From Phenylobacterium zucineum HLK1 (lineage in GTDB: Bacteria > Pseudomonadota > Alphaproteobacteria > Caulobacterales > Caulobacteraceae): a stretch of 64,000 bases of DNA. Position 1 is the first letter of the stretch, and every line of letters starts with the position of its first letter. The DNA lies in contig NC_011144.1 of the NCBI RefSeq assembly GCF_000017265.1, positions 1,054,001-1,118,000 of the forward strand, given 5' to 3'. A program made the translations under genes and the position numbers. Of the stretch, positions 35,242 through 45,928 are shown piece after piece. The notes under the pieces are model-generated. The model was not told where the DNA came from. It saw only the letters and a program-made list of their open reading frames with translations, and made no database searches.

Positions 35242-37689
35242 TCAACCGACGTCCTGGTAGAGCGCGTCCTGCAAATCGTGGACGGCGCGATCGAAACCCT
35301 GTTTGCCGCCAAATGCCCGGATGAGCTGGACGACGCTGCCCATTTGGGTGAATGGCGGGATCCGCAGGACGCTGGGGTCGTCCAGGTTGAGCACGCCTTC
35401 GTCGGCGTACTTCGCCAGGAGCCCATCCAGTACGGCGCGCGCCTGCGGCCCGTATTTCGTGAAGACGTCCCGCTTCTTGACGCCTTCGGCTCGCTCGCGC
35501 CGGGTGAGCGGCTTGGCGTCGAAGGCGACGTGGCAGATGAGATCGAAGGGGTCGAGGTCCTTGCCCAGCTCGTGTCCCACGACGTCCAGCGGCAGCCCCT
35601 CGGCCTCCAGCTCGTCGACGATGGCCTGCTTGCGCGCCTCCGTGTTCCAGCGCTTCAGGAACTCATCCAGGCTCGCGTAGCGCTTGCGAAGGGCCGTTTT
35701 GGTGTAGTCGCGGAGAGATTCGGTGACGAGCTTGCCGTTTGCGTCGAGATACTCGACGCGCTCCGCGATGATATGCGCTCCGACGCCGTCGACGTAGACC
35801 TTGCGGACGGGATCGCCGCCACCCTTACCCGTGTTCCAGGGATCGCGGATGATCACCCCGGGATCGCCCGTGAACTCCTCGCCCTCCTCGCTGATCTCCC
35901 CGCCTGGCGGCAGGTCGTCAGGAGGCGAGACTGGCTGTCCAGGGCCCGGCTCGTAGATTTGGACGGGATCGCCGTCGAACTCGGGATCGGCGAAATGATC
36001 CGTGGCGCCCCGGAAGTCCATGAGCGTGAAGTAGAATTTGCGGGCGTCCTCGTTCACACGAGTGCCGCGGCCGACGATCTGCTTGAATTCCGTCATCGAG
36101 CCTACGGCGCGGTCCAGCACGATCAGGCGGCAGGTCTGGGCATCCACGCCGGTTGAGAGCAGACGCGAGGTCGTGACGATCACCGGATAGCGCGACTCGG
36201 GATCGATGAAGTTGCCCAGCTGGTCGAGGCCGTCCTTGTCGCTGCCGGTGATCCGCATGACGTAACGGTGATTGGCGTCGCACAGGTCCTTGTTCTCGTT
36301 GACGAGGGCTTGACGCATGCGAGCCGCGTGCTCCTCGTCGACGCAGAAGACGATGGTCTTCTGGAAGCGATCGCCGCTCTCCTTCAGGAACTCGGTGACC
36401 TTGGCCGCGACCAGCTTGGTCCGGTCGTCCAGCACCAGAGTTCGGTCGAAGTCCCGGCGATTGTAGATTCGGTCCTCGATCTCGTTTCCGTCGCGGTCGA
36501 CCTGACCCTTCTCGGGCCGGTAGCCTTCGACGTCACGGTCGATGTGGACCTTGATCACCTTGTAGGGAGCGAGGAAGCCGTCGGCGATGCCTTGGCGCAG
36601 GGAGTAGGTGTAGACCGGCTCGCCGAAGTAGGCGCTGTTCGAGACGTAGGTCGTCTCCTTGGGCGTGGCGGTCAGGCCGATCTGGGTGGCGCCCGAGAAG
36701 TGCTCCAGGATTTCGCGCCAGGCCGCATCGTCGGCTGCGCTGCCTCTATGACACTCGTCGATCACGATCAGATCGAAGAAGCCGGGGGAGAAGTCCTTGA
36801 AGATCTTCTGCCGCTCCTCGGGTCCGGTGATCGCCTGATAGAGGCCGAGGTAGATTTCGAAAGCCGTGTCGACGCGACGGCGCTTGTCCATCGCGAGCGT
36901 GAGATCGACCTCGGTGCCGTCCGCACGCTCGATGGTCTTGGACTTGGTGGACAGCTTGGCCATCGCCGGCCCGAATGGGCGGAAGTCGTTAACCATGGTC
37001 TGATCGACCAGGATGTTCCGGTCGGCCAGGAAAAGGATCCGCTTCTTCTGGCCGGCCTTCCACAGCCGCCAGATGATCTGGAAGGCGGTGTAGGTCTTGC
37101 CCGTGCCGGTCGCCATCACGAGCAGTACGCGGTCGCGGCCCTTGGCGATGGCTTCGACGGCCGCGTTGACCGCATTGACCTGATAGTAGCGAGGAGCCTT
37201 GCCGCTCCCGTCGTCGAAGTAGTCCTGAAGGACGACCTCCTCGGCCTCCGGCGTCAGCCCTTTCCAGGCGCAGTAGCGCCTCCAAAGTTCGGCTCGCGTC
37301 GGGAAGGCGTCCAGCGCGACGTCAGTTTCCTTCTGGTCGGCGGCGCCCGTGCGGTCATGGAAGACGAAGCCATCGCCATTGGAAGAGAAGGCGAACGGCA
37401 GGTTCAGGATGTCGGCGTACTCCAGCGCCTGTTGCATCCCGTCGCCGACGGCGTGCCGGTTGTCCTTGGCCTCGATGATGCCGATCGGAACGTTCGGCTT
37501 GATGTAGAGGATGTAGTCGGCGCGTTTGGCCTTGCCCCGGGAGACGAGCTTACCGCGAACCGTGATGCGGCCCTTGGTGAAGGAGACTTCCTCAAGGAAC
37601 TGAGTCTGCTCATCCCACCCGGCGCGACGCAGCGCAGGCGTGATGAACTTCGTGCAGATGTCGCGCTCCGACAGCGCGCGCTTATCCAC
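35242..37689 (-). CDS. hsdR: Type I restriction endonuclease/translocase subunit
   Basis: 815-aa HsdR. N-terminal nuclease domain with the PD-(D/E)xK residues in RADYILYI and IGIIEAKD (about 57-75). SF2 helicase motor follows: Walker A ATGTGKT (about 193-199), DECH box VIDECHRG (about 308), LTATP motif III, and motif VI QIVGRGTR (about 536). The C-terminal helical domain that docks on HsdM includes the acidic linker GEISEEGEEF. At 815 aa it belongs to the shorter HsdR class seen in EcoEI-like systems. GTG start with GGACGG upstream. First gene of the island operon, transcribed away from recA. Confidence 0.95.
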   Translation of the reverse strand: MDKRALSERDICTKFITPALRRAGWDEQTQFLEEVSFTKGRITVRGKLVSRGKAKRADYILYIKPNVPIGIIEAKDNRHAVGDGMQQALEYADILNLPFAFSSNGDGFVFHDRTGAADQKETDVALDAFPTRAELWRRYCAWKGLTPEAEEVVLQDYFDDGSGKAPRYYQVNAVNAAVEAIAKGRDRVLLVMATGTGKTYTAFQIIWRLWKAGQKKRILFLADRNILVDQTMVNDFRPFGPAMAKLSTKSKTIERADGTEVDLTLAMDKRRRVDTAFEIYLGLYQAITGPEERQKIFKDFSPGFFDLIVIDECHRGSAADDAAWREILEHFSGATQIGLTATPKETTYVSNSAYFGEPVYTYSLRQGIADGFLAPYKVIKVHIDRDVEGYRPEKGQVDRDGNEIEDRIYNRRDFDRTLVLDDRTKLVAAKVTEFLKESGDRFQKTIVFCVDEEHAARMRQALVNENKDLCDANHRYVMRITGSDKDGLDQLGNFIDPESRYPVIVTTSRLLSTGVDAQTCRLIVLDRAVGSMTEFKQIVGRGTRVNEDARKFYFTLMDFRGATDHFADPEFDGDPVQIYEPGPGQPVSPPDDLPPGGEISEEGEEFTGDPGVIIRDPWNTGKGGGDPVRKVYVDGVGAHIIAERVEYLDANGKLVTESLRDYTKTALRKRYASLDEFLKRWNTEARKQAIVDELEAEGLPLDVVGHELGKDLDPFDLICHVAFDAKPLTRRERAEGVKKRDVFTKYGPQARAVLDGLLAKYADEGVLNLDDPSVLRIPPFTQMGSVVQLIRAFGGKQGFDRAVHDLQDALYQDVG

Positions 37690-37951
37690 CGCGGCCGTCC
37701 GTCATCGATGCAGAACTGCAGCTGGTGATCAAAGCACTCCCCCGCCGCGACTTCAGCGCGAGCGGAGCCATGTCGTCAACCGGCAGCCGTTGGGCGCGCT
37801 GCGTCGCCGCTTGGCGGCGGAAGCGGAATCCTCGCGGAGGAGAGTTCTCGTCGAGCCAGCGACAGTTCGTAGCGGCCAGTGACGAATCCCAGCCGCCAGA
37901 GGACAAATCGAAATAGCCATCCCAGCGAGGGCGTTCCGCGCCGCTCGCGAA
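37690..37951. other. Island/recA boundary, no convincing gene
   Basis: About 260 bases between the hsdR start and the LexA site. Overlapping short open frames exist on both strands but none has a ribosome site or recognisable protein. It must hold the hsdR promoter (minus) and is the likely right junction of the defence island. I see no direct repeat or tRNA-like attachment site in it. Confidence 0.5.
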
Positions 37952-37966
37952 GAACATCTTGCGAAC
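37952..37966. promoter_or_regulatory. LexA (SOS) box upstream of recA
   Basis: GAAC-N7-GAAC, i.e. GTTC-N7-GTTC on the other strand, the direct-repeat SOS box of alphaproteobacteria including Caulobacter. It lies about 90 bases before the recA start. A further GAAC occurs 4 bases on (37970-37973). Its position fits LexA repression of the recA promoter. Confidence 0.85.
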
Positions 37967-37986
37967 CTGGAACAAAGGAGGTACGC

Positions 37987-38043
37987 ATGAGTCCTCGGCG
38001 ACGGCGTGAGTTCGACGGCCGGGTTGGCGGAATCGTGGGATAG
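37987..38043 (+). CDS. Putative 18-aa leader peptide before recA
   Basis: A perfect ribosome site AAAGGAGG (37976-37983) lies 3-5 bases before ATG 37987. The frame encodes 18 residues, starting MSPRRRREF and ending GGIVG, with TAG at 38041-38043. The stop codon abuts the GAGGG ribosome site of recA, whose ATG is 12 bases downstream. The ribosome site is better than that of recA itself. Four consecutive Arg codons include two CGG and one CGA. It could couple translation or act in attenuation of recA; function is inference. Confidence 0.55.
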   Translation: MSPRRRREFDGRVGGIVG

Positions 38044-38055
38044 AGGGCGCTGGAT

Positions 38056-39141
<1,086 letters not shown>

Positions 39142-39250
39142 GCCAGGGCCGGAAAGACTCCTCTGGACCTGCGCCGCGCCGGCGGCGGGCCTCCCCGCCA
39201 ACCCGGTCCGCCGCCTCCACCCTGCGCGCAGGCGCAAGCCACAGAGGCGA

Positions 39251-39285
39251 GGACGCCTGGGGGCCGCCCCCCAGGCGTCCTTTTT
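39251..39285 (+). terminator. Strong intrinsic terminator after recA
   Basis: Stem GGACGCCTGGGGG paired with its complement around a short CCG-type loop, followed by TTTTT and CG. It is 110 bases after the recA stop, so recA is probably monocistronic with its leader. Confidence 0.9.
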
Positions 39286-39364
39286 CGTTCCCGGCCATGC
39301 GCGAGCCGCGGGTGCAGCGAAAGCCCAGCTTGCGCGTTCCAGCCCGGCACAACCGGGCGGACCC

Positions 39365-40294
39365 TTGTTTCAGACTCAGTCGGACCACGCGCTTCTCGCC
39401 CTCCTCGGGGCTCTGGACCAGAGGGGCTACGACTTCGTCACGCCCCTCAACCCGACCTCCTGGCGGACACATCGCCGTCGCCGGCCTCTAGGCGAGCGCA
39501 ACCTTCGGGACGTGCTGGGATGGGGGCTGCCCTTCCCGAGCGGCGCCATCGACGGCGAGATCGAGGCTCTGCTGGCGGAGGCCGGGGCGCTGCGTGAGGA
39601 AGAGGGCGGCTATCGCTCCACCCTTCGCGTATCGCGGCTCGCCGGGACGCTCTTCCTCCACTCGGCCCTCGGTTCGCGCGAGCCCGGCAAGGTGTTCCTC
39701 GGTCCCGACAGCTACCGATTCGCGGAATTCCTGCGCGTGGAGCTGACCGGCAAGGCCGCGGCGCGGAAGGTGGTCGAAATCGGCGCGGGGGCCGGGGTCG
39801 GCGGAGTGGTCGCGGCCCGGCTCGGCGGTGCGGAGCTGGTCCAGCTCGGCGACGTGAACGAGTGCGCCCTGCGCCTGGCGCGGATCAACGCCGCGCACGC
39901 CGGCGTCACCGCCGCCGCCGTGCGGTCCGACGGCCTCTCCGACTTGGACCCCGACGCGGACCTCGTCGTCGCCAATCCGCCCTTCATCGCGGCGAGCGGA
40001 CTCACCCACAGCGATGGCGGCGACCGGCATGGCACGGCCATCGCGCTTCGGTGGGCGGACGAGGCCATGAGCCGCCTGCCGCCGGGCGGACGCCTGCTGC
40101 TCTACACCGGTGCGCCCATGGTGGAGGGAACGGACATCCTGCTGGCCGGCCTGCGCAGGCACGCGCGCGAGCGGGCCTGCCGGCTGGGCTACCGCGAACT
40201 CGATCCGGACATCTTCGCCTCCGAGCTGCGCCGCGAGGTCTATGCGGACGTGGAGCGGATCGCAGCCGTCGGCGCTGTCGTGGAGAAGCTCTGA
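39365..40294 (+). CDS. Class I SAM-dependent methyltransferase (MTS/HemK-like)
   Basis: 309 aa. C-terminal Rossmann domain with SAM-binding [12 protein letters not shown] (about 140), acidic loop [11 protein letters not shown] and the NPPF motif ([11 protein letters not shown], about 202) that marks amino-methyltransferases of RNA or protein (HemK, RsmC, TrmN6 types). The substrate is unknown. The N-terminal 100 residues ([25 protein letters not shown]) are a small uncharacterised domain. The only plausible start I find is TTG 39365, weakly preceded by GGGCGG. It lies between the recA terminator and alaS, on the same strand. Confidence 0.8.
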   Translation: MFQTQSDHALLALLGALDQRGYDFVTPLNPTSWRTHRRRRPLGERNLRDVLGWGLPFPSGAIDGEIEALLAEAGALREEEGGYRSTLRVSRLAGTLFLHSALGSREPGKVFLGPDSYRFAEFLRVELTGKAAARKVVEIGAGAGVGGVVAARLGGAELVQLGDVNECALRLARINAAHAGVTAAAVRSDGLSDLDPDADLVVANPPFIAASGLTHSDGGDRHGTAIALRWADEAMSRLPPGGRLLLYTGAPMVEGTDILLAGLRRHARERACRLGYRELDPDIFASELRREVYADVERIAAVGAVVEKL

Positions 40295-40371
40295 CGCGAA
40301 GAAGCTCTGAGCGCGGATCTGCGCCGGTTCCCACGCTTTCCCTTCACCCCCGTCTTCGCGTAAACGGACGC

Positions 40372-40392
40372 GGCCCCCACATGAGGGGGCCG
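40372..40392 (+). promoter_or_regulatory. GC-rich hairpin in the alaS 5' region
   Basis: GGCCCCC and GGGGGCC form a 7-bp stem around ACATGA about 30 bases before the alaS start. There is no T-tract. It may be the terminator of the upstream methyltransferase gene or an mRNA leader structure; nothing identifies a T-box or ligand site. Confidence 0.35.
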
Positions 40393-40420
40393 AAGTCCCC
40401 GTTCCGCAAGACGAGACCAC

Positions 40421-43063
40421 ATGGCGAGCCTGAACGAGATCCGCACGCACTTCCTGGACTTCTTCCAGCGCAAGGAGCACGCCGTGGTCCCCTCGGCTCC
40501 GCTCGTGCCGCAGAACGATCCCACGCTGCTGTTCGTCAACGCCGGGATGGTGCCCTTCAAGAACTACTTCACCGGCGCCGAGGCCTCGCCGTGGCCGCGC
40601 GCGGCCAGCTCGCAGAAGTCGGTCCGGGCGGGCGGCAAGCACAACGACCTCGACAACGTCGGCTACACCGCGCGCCACCACACCTTCTTCGAGATGCTGG
40701 GGAACTTCTCGTTCGGCGACTATTTCAAGGAGCGCGCGATCAGCCACGCCTGGGAGCTGCTGACCAAGGAGTGGGCGCTGCCGGTCGAGAAGCTGATGGT
40801 CACGGTGTACCACACCGACGACGAGGCCGCGGCCCTGTGGAAGAAGATCGCCGGCCTGCCCGACCACAAGATCGTCCGCATCCCGACCAGCGACAATTTC
40901 TGGTCGATGGGTGACACCGGCCCCTGCGGTCCCTGCTCGGAGATCTTCTACGACCACGGGGAGCACATCCCCGGCGGCCCGCCCGGCAGCCCGGACGAGG
41001 ACGGCGACCGCTTCGTCGAGATCTGGAACCTCGTCTTCATGCAGTTCGAGCAGTTCGCCGACGGCACGCGCGCCGACCTGCCCAAGCCCTCGATCGACAC
41101 CGGCATGGGCCTGGAGCGGATCGCCGCCGTGCTGCAGGGCGTGCACGACAACTATGACGTCGACCTGTTCAAGGACCTGATCGCCTCGACCAAGGCGCAG
41201 CTGCGCGCCGAGGGCTCGGACACCACGCCCTCTCACCGGGTGATCGCCGACCACCTGCGTTCGTCCAGCTTCCTGATCGCCGACGGGGTCCTGCCCTCGA
41301 ACGAGGGCCGCGGCTACGTGCTGCGCCGGATCATGCGCCGGGCCATGCGCCACGCCCACCTGCTGGGCGCGGACGAGCCCCTGATGCACCGCGTCGCCCC
41401 GACGCTCGTGAACCTGATGGGCGAGGCCTATCCCGAGCTGCGCCGGGCCGAGCCCGCCATCGTCGAGACCCTGCGCCAGGAGGAGGAGCGGTTCCGCCGC
41501 ACGCTCGGCCGCGGCATGACGCTGCTGGAGGAGGCGACGGCCGGCCTGAAGGACGGCGACGTGCTCTCGGGCGAGACCGCGTTCAAGCTCTACGACACCT
41601 ACGGCTTCCCGCTGGACCTGACCCAGGACGCCGTCCGGGCCAAGGGCTTGACGGTGAACCTCGACGAGTTCGAGCAGGCGATGGCCCGCCAGCGCGAGAT
41701 GGCGCGCGAGAACTGGGTGGGCTCGGGCCAGGTGGCCGCGGCGGCCGAATGGTTCTCGATCCGCGACCGCCTGGGGCCGAGCGACTTCACCGGCTACGAC
41801 AACACCGAGGCCACCGGCGAGCTGCTGGTGCTGGTGTCGGAAGGCCAGGAGATCGAGCGCGCCGGCGCCGGCCAGCGGGTGCAGGCGCTGTTCGACCGCA
41901 CGCCCTTCTACGCCGAGAGCGGCGGCCAGGCGGGCGACCAGGGCGAGGTCGAGTGGCAGGGCGGCCGCGCCCGCGTCACCGACGTCCAGAAACAGGCCGG
42001 CGATTTGCACGTCCACGACCTGGAGATCCTGGAGGGCGAGCTGGTCCCCGGCGCACGCGTGCGCCTGGCGGTGGACGCCGAGCGCCGCGCCAGCACCCGC
42101 TCGAACCACTCGGCCACCCACCTGCTGCACGCGGCCCTGCGCAACGTGCTGGGCAAGCACGTGACCCAGAAGGGCCAGATGGTCGACGGCGAGCGGATCC
42201 GCTTCGACTTCAGCCACGGCCAGCCGCTGACCGCCGAGGAGATAGAGCGCATCGAGGCCGAGGTGAACGCCGTCGTGCGCCAGAACCTGCCGGCGCAGAC
42301 CAAGAACATGCGCCCGCAGGAGGCCATCGATGCCGGAGCCATGGCGCTGTTCGGCGAGAAGTACGGCGACTCGGTTCGCGTCCTCACGCTGGGCCGGGCC
42401 CTGGACGGCGAGGGCGACTACTCGGTCGAGCTGTGCGGCGGCACCCATGTCGCGCGCACCGGCGACATCGCGCTGTTCAAGATCGTCTCCGAGCAGGGCG
42501 TGGCCGCGGGGGTCCGGCGGATCGAGGCGCTGACCGGGGAGGCGGCGCGCCGCTACCTGCTGGAGCAGGCGTCGGTGGCCAAGTCGCTGGCCGAGCAGTT
42601 CAAGGTCCCGGTCTCGGAAGTCTCCGCCCGGATCGAGGCCCTGCAGGCCCAGGCCCGCAAGCTCGAGAAGGAGCTGGCCGACGCCAAGCGGCAGCTCGCC
42701 ATGGGCGGCGGCGGCGGAGCCGCGGCGGGTCCGGAGGAGATCGGCGGGGTCAAGGTCATGGCCCGGGTCATGGAGGGCGTCGGCGGCAAGGACCTGCGGC
42801 CCATCGCCGAGGAGTTCAAGAAGCAGCTCCCCGACGGCGTCATCGCGCTGGTGGGCGTGGCCGACGGCAAGGCTGCGGTGACGGTGGCGGTCACCGGCTC
42901 TGCCACGGCGAAGTTCAACGCCGCGGAGCTCGCCAAGGCGGCCGTTCTGGCCATGGGCGGCCAAGGCGCCGGCGGCCGACCCGACTTCGCCCAGGGCGGA
43001 GCCCCGGACGCCAGCAAGGCCGCCGAGGGCCTCGCCGCCGTGAAGGCGTTGCTCGGCGCCTAG
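40421..43063 (+). CDS. alaS: Alanyl-tRNA synthetase
   Basis: 880-aa class II synthetase charging tRNA-Ala, very close to the usual length (about 875). N-terminal catalytic core with [28 protein letters not shown] (motif 1 region) and the class II motif 3-like [10 protein letters not shown]; tRNA-recognition middle; editing domain with [14 protein letters not shown] (HxxxH zinc/editing) and CGGTHV (Cys/His); C-terminal oligomerisation/DHHA1 region ([19 protein letters not shown]). All key residues are present. Ends with a 4-base tail-to-tail overlap with the VOC gene. Confidence 0.99.
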   Translation: MASLNEIRTHFLDFFQRKEHAVVPSAPLVPQNDPTLLFVNAGMVPFKNYFTGAEASPWPRAASSQKSVRAGGKHNDLDNVGYTARHHTFFEMLGNFSFGDYFKERAISHAWELLTKEWALPVEKLMVTVYHTDDEAAALWKKIAGLPDHKIVRIPTSDNFWSMGDTGPCGPCSEIFYDHGEHIPGGPPGSPDEDGDRFVEIWNLVFMQFEQFADGTRADLPKPSIDTGMGLERIAAVLQGVHDNYDVDLFKDLIASTKAQLRAEGSDTTPSHRVIADHLRSSSFLIADGVLPSNEGRGYVLRRIMRRAMRHAHLLGADEPLMHRVAPTLVNLMGEAYPELRRAEPAIVETLRQEEERFRRTLGRGMTLLEEATAGLKDGDVLSGETAFKLYDTYGFPLDLTQDAVRAKGLTVNLDEFEQAMARQREMARENWVGSGQVAAAAEWFSIRDRLGPSDFTGYDNTEATGELLVLVSEGQEIERAGAGQRVQALFDRTPFYAESGGQAGDQGEVEWQGGRARVTDVQKQAGDLHVHDLEILEGELVPGARVRLAVDAERRASTRSNHSATHLLHAALRNVLGKHVTQKGQMVDGERIRFDFSHGQPLTAEEIERIEAEVNAVVRQNLPAQTKNMRPQEAIDAGAMALFGEKYGDSVRVLTLGRALDGEGDYSVELCGGTHVARTGDIALFKIVSEQGVAAGVRRIEALTGEAARRYLLEQASVAKSLAEQFKVPVSEVSARIEALQAQARKLEKELADAKRQLAMGGGGGAAAGPEEIGGVKVMARVMEGVGGKDLRPIAEEFKKQLPDGVIALVGVADGKAAVTVAVTGSATAKFNAAELAKAAVLAMGGQGAGGRPDFAQGGAPDASKAAEGLAAVKALLGA

Positions 43064-43443
43064 TCCATCAGGAAGGCGCAGAGCTTGTTGCCAACCGGAT
43101 CGCGGAAGTAGGCGGCATAGAAGCCGCTGGTGGCGTCGCTCGGCCGATAGCCCGGCGGGCCTTCGCACGTGCCGCCGTTGGCGAGCGCGGCGGCGTGGGC
43201 CGCCTGGATCTGCTCCTTCGAGCTCGCCAGGAACGACAGCATGTTCCCGTTGCCCGCCCGCGGCTCCTTGCCGTCGTAGGGCTTGCAGATCCCGAGGATC
43301 GCATCCTTTCCCTTCGGCCCGTACATTACCCAGCCGGGGAAGGGCCGGGAGGCCTCGTAGCCGAGCGCGCCGAGCGTCGGATCGAAGAATTTAGTCGCCT
43401 CTTCAGGGTCGTGGGCGCCGAGGGTCACATAGCCGAGGGTCAT
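43060..43443 (-). CDS. VOC-superfamily (glyoxalase/dioxygenase-like) protein
   Basis: 127-aa single-domain vicinal-oxygen-chelate protein ([27 protein letters not shown] at the start, [16 protein letters not shown] at the end). Typical beta-alpha-beta-beta-beta modules are recognisable, but the metal-ligand pattern is incomplete compared with glyoxalase I, so activity is uncertain. Often annotated as a lactoylglutathione-lyase-like protein. It converges on alaS and precedes the icd terminator. Confidence 0.82.
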   Translation of the reverse strand: MTLGYVTLGAHDPEEATKFFDPTLGALGYEASRPFPGWVMYGPKGKDAILGICKPYDGKEPRAGNGNMLSFLASSKEQIQAAHAAALANGGTCEGPPGYRPSDATSGFYAAYFRDPVGNKLCAFLMD

Positions 43444-43511
43444 GGTCGTTCTCCCGTTCTCGTCGGCGCGATGTTACCGAACAAATAGGGAACAACAATA
43501 GCCGAACAGCA

Positions 43512-43545
43512 AGACGCCCGCCGCGGCGGGGCCGGGCGGGCGTCT
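43512..43545 (-). terminator. Terminator-like hairpin after icd
   Basis: AGACGCCCGCC pairs with GGCGGGCGTCT (11 bp) around a 12-base loop, immediately after the icd stop on the minus strand. The following bases (TGCTGTTCGG) hold only a poor T-tract. Confidence 0.6.
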
Positions 43546-43568
43546 CGACGTGCCATGGTGGCTGTGGT

Positions 43569-44783
43569 TTAGGCCGCCAGCGCCTTCTCGAGGTTCGCCG
43601 CCACCTTGTCGATGAAGCCCTCGGTGGTCAGCCAGCCCTGGGTGTCGCCGACCAGCAGCGCCAGGTCCTTGGTCATCGAACCGCTCTCGACGGTGGAGAC
43701 GCAGACCTGCTCCAGGGTCTTGGCGAAGCGCGCCAGGTCCTCGTTGCCGTCCAGCTTGGCCCGGTGCTCCAGGCCGCGGGTCCAGGCGAAGATCGAGGCG
43801 ATCGAGTTGGTCGAGGTGCTCTCGCCGCGCTGGTGCTGGCGGTAGTGGCGGGTGACCGTGCCGTGGGCGGCCTCGGCCTCCAGCGTCCGGCCGTCCGGCG
43901 TCACCAGCACCGAGGTCATCAGGCCCAGCGAGCCGAAGCCCTGGGCGACCTGGTCCGACTGCACGTCGCCGTCGTAGTTCTTGCAGGCCCAGATGAAGGC
44001 GCCCGACCACTTCAGGGCCGAGGCGACCATGTCGTCGATCAGGCGGTGCTCGTAGACGAGACCGGCTTCCTTGTACTTCGCGGCGTACTCGGCCTCGAAG
44101 ATCTCGGCGAAGATGTCCTTGAAGCGCCCGTCGTAGGCCTTGAGGATGGTGTTCTTCGTCGACAGGTAGACCGGATACTTGCGGTTCAGGCCGTAGGCGA
44201 AGCAGGCGTGGGCGAACTCGCGGATCGAGGAATCCAGGTTGTACATGCCCATGGCGACGCCGCCGCCGGGGAAATCGAACACGTCGTGCTCGATCCTCTG
44301 GCCGTCCTCGCCTTCCCAGCTGATCTTCAGCTTGCCCTTGCCGGGCACGACGAAGTCGGTGGCCTTGTACTGGTCGCCGAAGGCGTGGCGGCCGACGATG
44401 ATCGGCTGGGTCCAGCCGGGGATCAGGCGCGGCACGTTGCGGCAGATGATCGGCTCGCGGAAGACGACCCCGCCCAGGATGTTGCGGATCGTGCCGTTCG
44501 GCGACTTCCACATCTTCTTGAGCTTGAATTCCTCCACCCGGGCCTCGTCCGGGGTGATGGTCGCGCACTTGATGCCGACGCCGTGCTTCTTGATGGCCTC
44601 GGCCGCCTCGACCGTCACCTTGTCGTCCGTCGCATCGCGATGCTCGATGCCGAGGTCGTAGTACTCGATCGGCAGGTCGACGAACGGGAAGATCAGCTTG
44701 TCCTTGATGAGCTTCCAGATGATGCGGGTCATCTCGTCCCCGTCGAGGTCGACGACAGGGTTGGCGACTTTGATCTTGGCCAT
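43569..44783 (-). CDS. icd: NADP-dependent isocitrate dehydrogenase
   Basis: 404-aa TCA-cycle enzyme converting isocitrate to 2-oxoglutarate, CO2 and NADPH. Of the homodimeric eukaryote-like type (type II) common in alphaproteobacteria: [13 protein letters not shown], the substrate-binding SPNGTIRN (Ser/Asn) and [11 protein letters not shown] (Arg), the metal-binding [10 protein letters not shown](x)n[10 protein letters not shown], and the NADP-binding [14 protein letters not shown] 44783, stop 43569. Followed by a hairpin. No partner gene. Confidence 0.98.
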   Translation of the reverse strand: MAKIKVANPVVDLDGDEMTRIIWKLIKDKLIFPFVDLPIEYYDLGIEHRDATDDKVTVEAAEAIKKHGVGIKCATITPDEARVEEFKLKKMWKSPNGTIRNILGGVVFREPIICRNVPRLIPGWTQPIIVGRHAFGDQYKATDFVVPGKGKLKISWEGEDGQRIEHDVFDFPGGGVAMGMYNLDSSIREFAHACFAYGLNRKYPVYLSTKNTILKAYDGRFKDIFAEIFEAEYAAKYKEAGLVYEHRLIDDMVASALKWSGAFIWACKNYDGDVQSDQVAQGFGSLGLMTSVLVTPDGRTLEAEAAHGTVTRHYRQHQRGESTSTNSIASIFAWTRGLEHRAKLDGNEDLARFAKTLEQVCVSTVESGSMTKDLALLVGDTQGWLTTEGFIDKVAANLEKALAA

Positions 44784-44869
44784 GAGGGGGAAGCGCTCCG
44801 GGCGGTGTACGTCGTTGAGGGGGCCGTATAGCCGCCGAGCGACGCCGACGCAAAGGCCGTGGGGCGCGA

Positions 44870-45928
44870 CTATCCGACCCCGCGCACGGCGATCCGCGCC
44901 GCGTCGGCGAAGATGGCCTCCCGGGCGGCGCGGTCCAGCGTCGATCCGGCGAGGAAGACGGCCAGGGCGTACGACCGCTTGTCGGGCAGGGTGAAGATGC
45001 CGACGTCGTTGATGGCGACGTTGAGGCCGAGGTCGGTCCGCGCCGTGCCGGTCTTGTGCGCCAGGATCGCCCCGTCGGGCAGGCCCGCCTTCAGCCGCCG
45101 CGCGCCGGTCGGCGTGTCGGTCATCAGCTGGAGCAGCAGCAGCGTCGACATGGGGCTGAGCAGCTCGTTGGCGTTCAGCCGGCTCAGGAACTCGAGCATT
45201 CCCCGCGGTGTGGCCGTGTCGCGGGGATCGGCGAGGTAGGCGCGCATCGCGCTCATCCGGGCCGTCTGCGGGCGCGCCGCCAGCGCCGTGGAGAACGCCG
45301 CCTCGGTCCGCCAGCTCGGCCGGAATGAGGGCAGGCCGTGGGCTTCGGTCTGCAACTGGCGCTCATAGCGGTCGACGCGGATCTCCTCGATCCGGCGCGC
45401 CTGCAGCCAGGCGTCTACCGCGCCGGGGCCGCCGATCCGCTTCATCAGCACGTCGGCGGCGGTGTTGTCGCTGACAGACACCGCCGCGGTCAGCAGCTCG
45501 CGGGCCGTGTAGTCCCGCCGAGCGGGCCAGGCCTCGGCGATCGGCGAGTAGGGCGGGGAGAGCTGTTCCTCGGTGAGGCTGTGCCGCTCGTCCAGGGGCA
45601 GCCGGCCGGCGTCGGCCTCGGAGAGCACCGCCGCGCCGAGCAGCATCTTGAAGACGCTCTGCATCGGGAACCGCCGGTCGCCGGCCAGCGTGAAGGCCTC
45701 GCCGCTTTCCAGGTTCATCAGCCCGACGCCCAGCGCCCCGGGGCGGGCCCGCCGGGCCAGCTCGGCCATCTCCTCGTTCAGCCGGTCCATCCGCAGCCTG
45801 GGCGTCACCGAGGCGGTGAGCGGCTCGCCGGATCCGCAGGCGGCCAGCAGCGTGGCCCCGCCTGCGGCCAGCAGGCCCCGGCGGCAAAGGGTTGCGTTCG
45901 TGCGGCGGGGCTTCTCTAAACGCGGCAT
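44870..45928 (-). CDS. Class A beta-lactamase, exported lipoprotein
   Basis: 352-aa serine beta-lactamase. Active-site motifs: SxxK in MQSVFKML (about residue 94), SDN in [11 protein letters not shown], the omega-loop-like VDRYERQLQ carrying the deacylating Glu, and KTG in HKTGTA. The N-terminus has paired Arg ([10 protein letters not shown]) and a lipobox LLAAC, so it is probably a Tat-exported lipoprotein. The ATG at 45928 overlaps by two bases with the oppositely directed trmJ ATG. An upstream in-frame ATG at 45958 would extend it into the trmJ sequence. Spectrum unknown. Confidence 0.92.
   Translation of the reverse strand: MPRLEKPRRTNATLCRRGLLAAGGATLLAACGSGEPLTASVTPRLRMDRLNEEMAELARRARPGALGVGLMNLESGEAFTLAGDRRFPMQSVFKMLLGAAVLSEADAGRLPLDERHSLTEEQLSPPYSPIAEAWPARRDYTARELLTAAVSVSDNTAADVLMKRIGGPGAVDAWLQARRIEEIRVDRYERQLQTEAHGLPSFRPSWRTEAAFSTALAARPQTARMSAMRAYLADPRDTATPRGMLEFLSRLNANELLSPMSTLLLLQLMTDTPTGARRLKAGLPDGAILAHKTGTARTDLGLNVAINDVGIFTLPDKRSYALAVFLAGSTLDRAAREAIFADAARIAVRGVG

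Noticed and set aside
37725..37988. Short open frames on both strands between hsdR and recA
   Set aside because: No ribosome sites or protein motifs, mutually overlapping, and one runs through the LexA site.
39488..43168. A 1226-codon minus-strand frame opposite alaS
   Set aside because: Same artefact; alaS on the plus strand has all family motifs.
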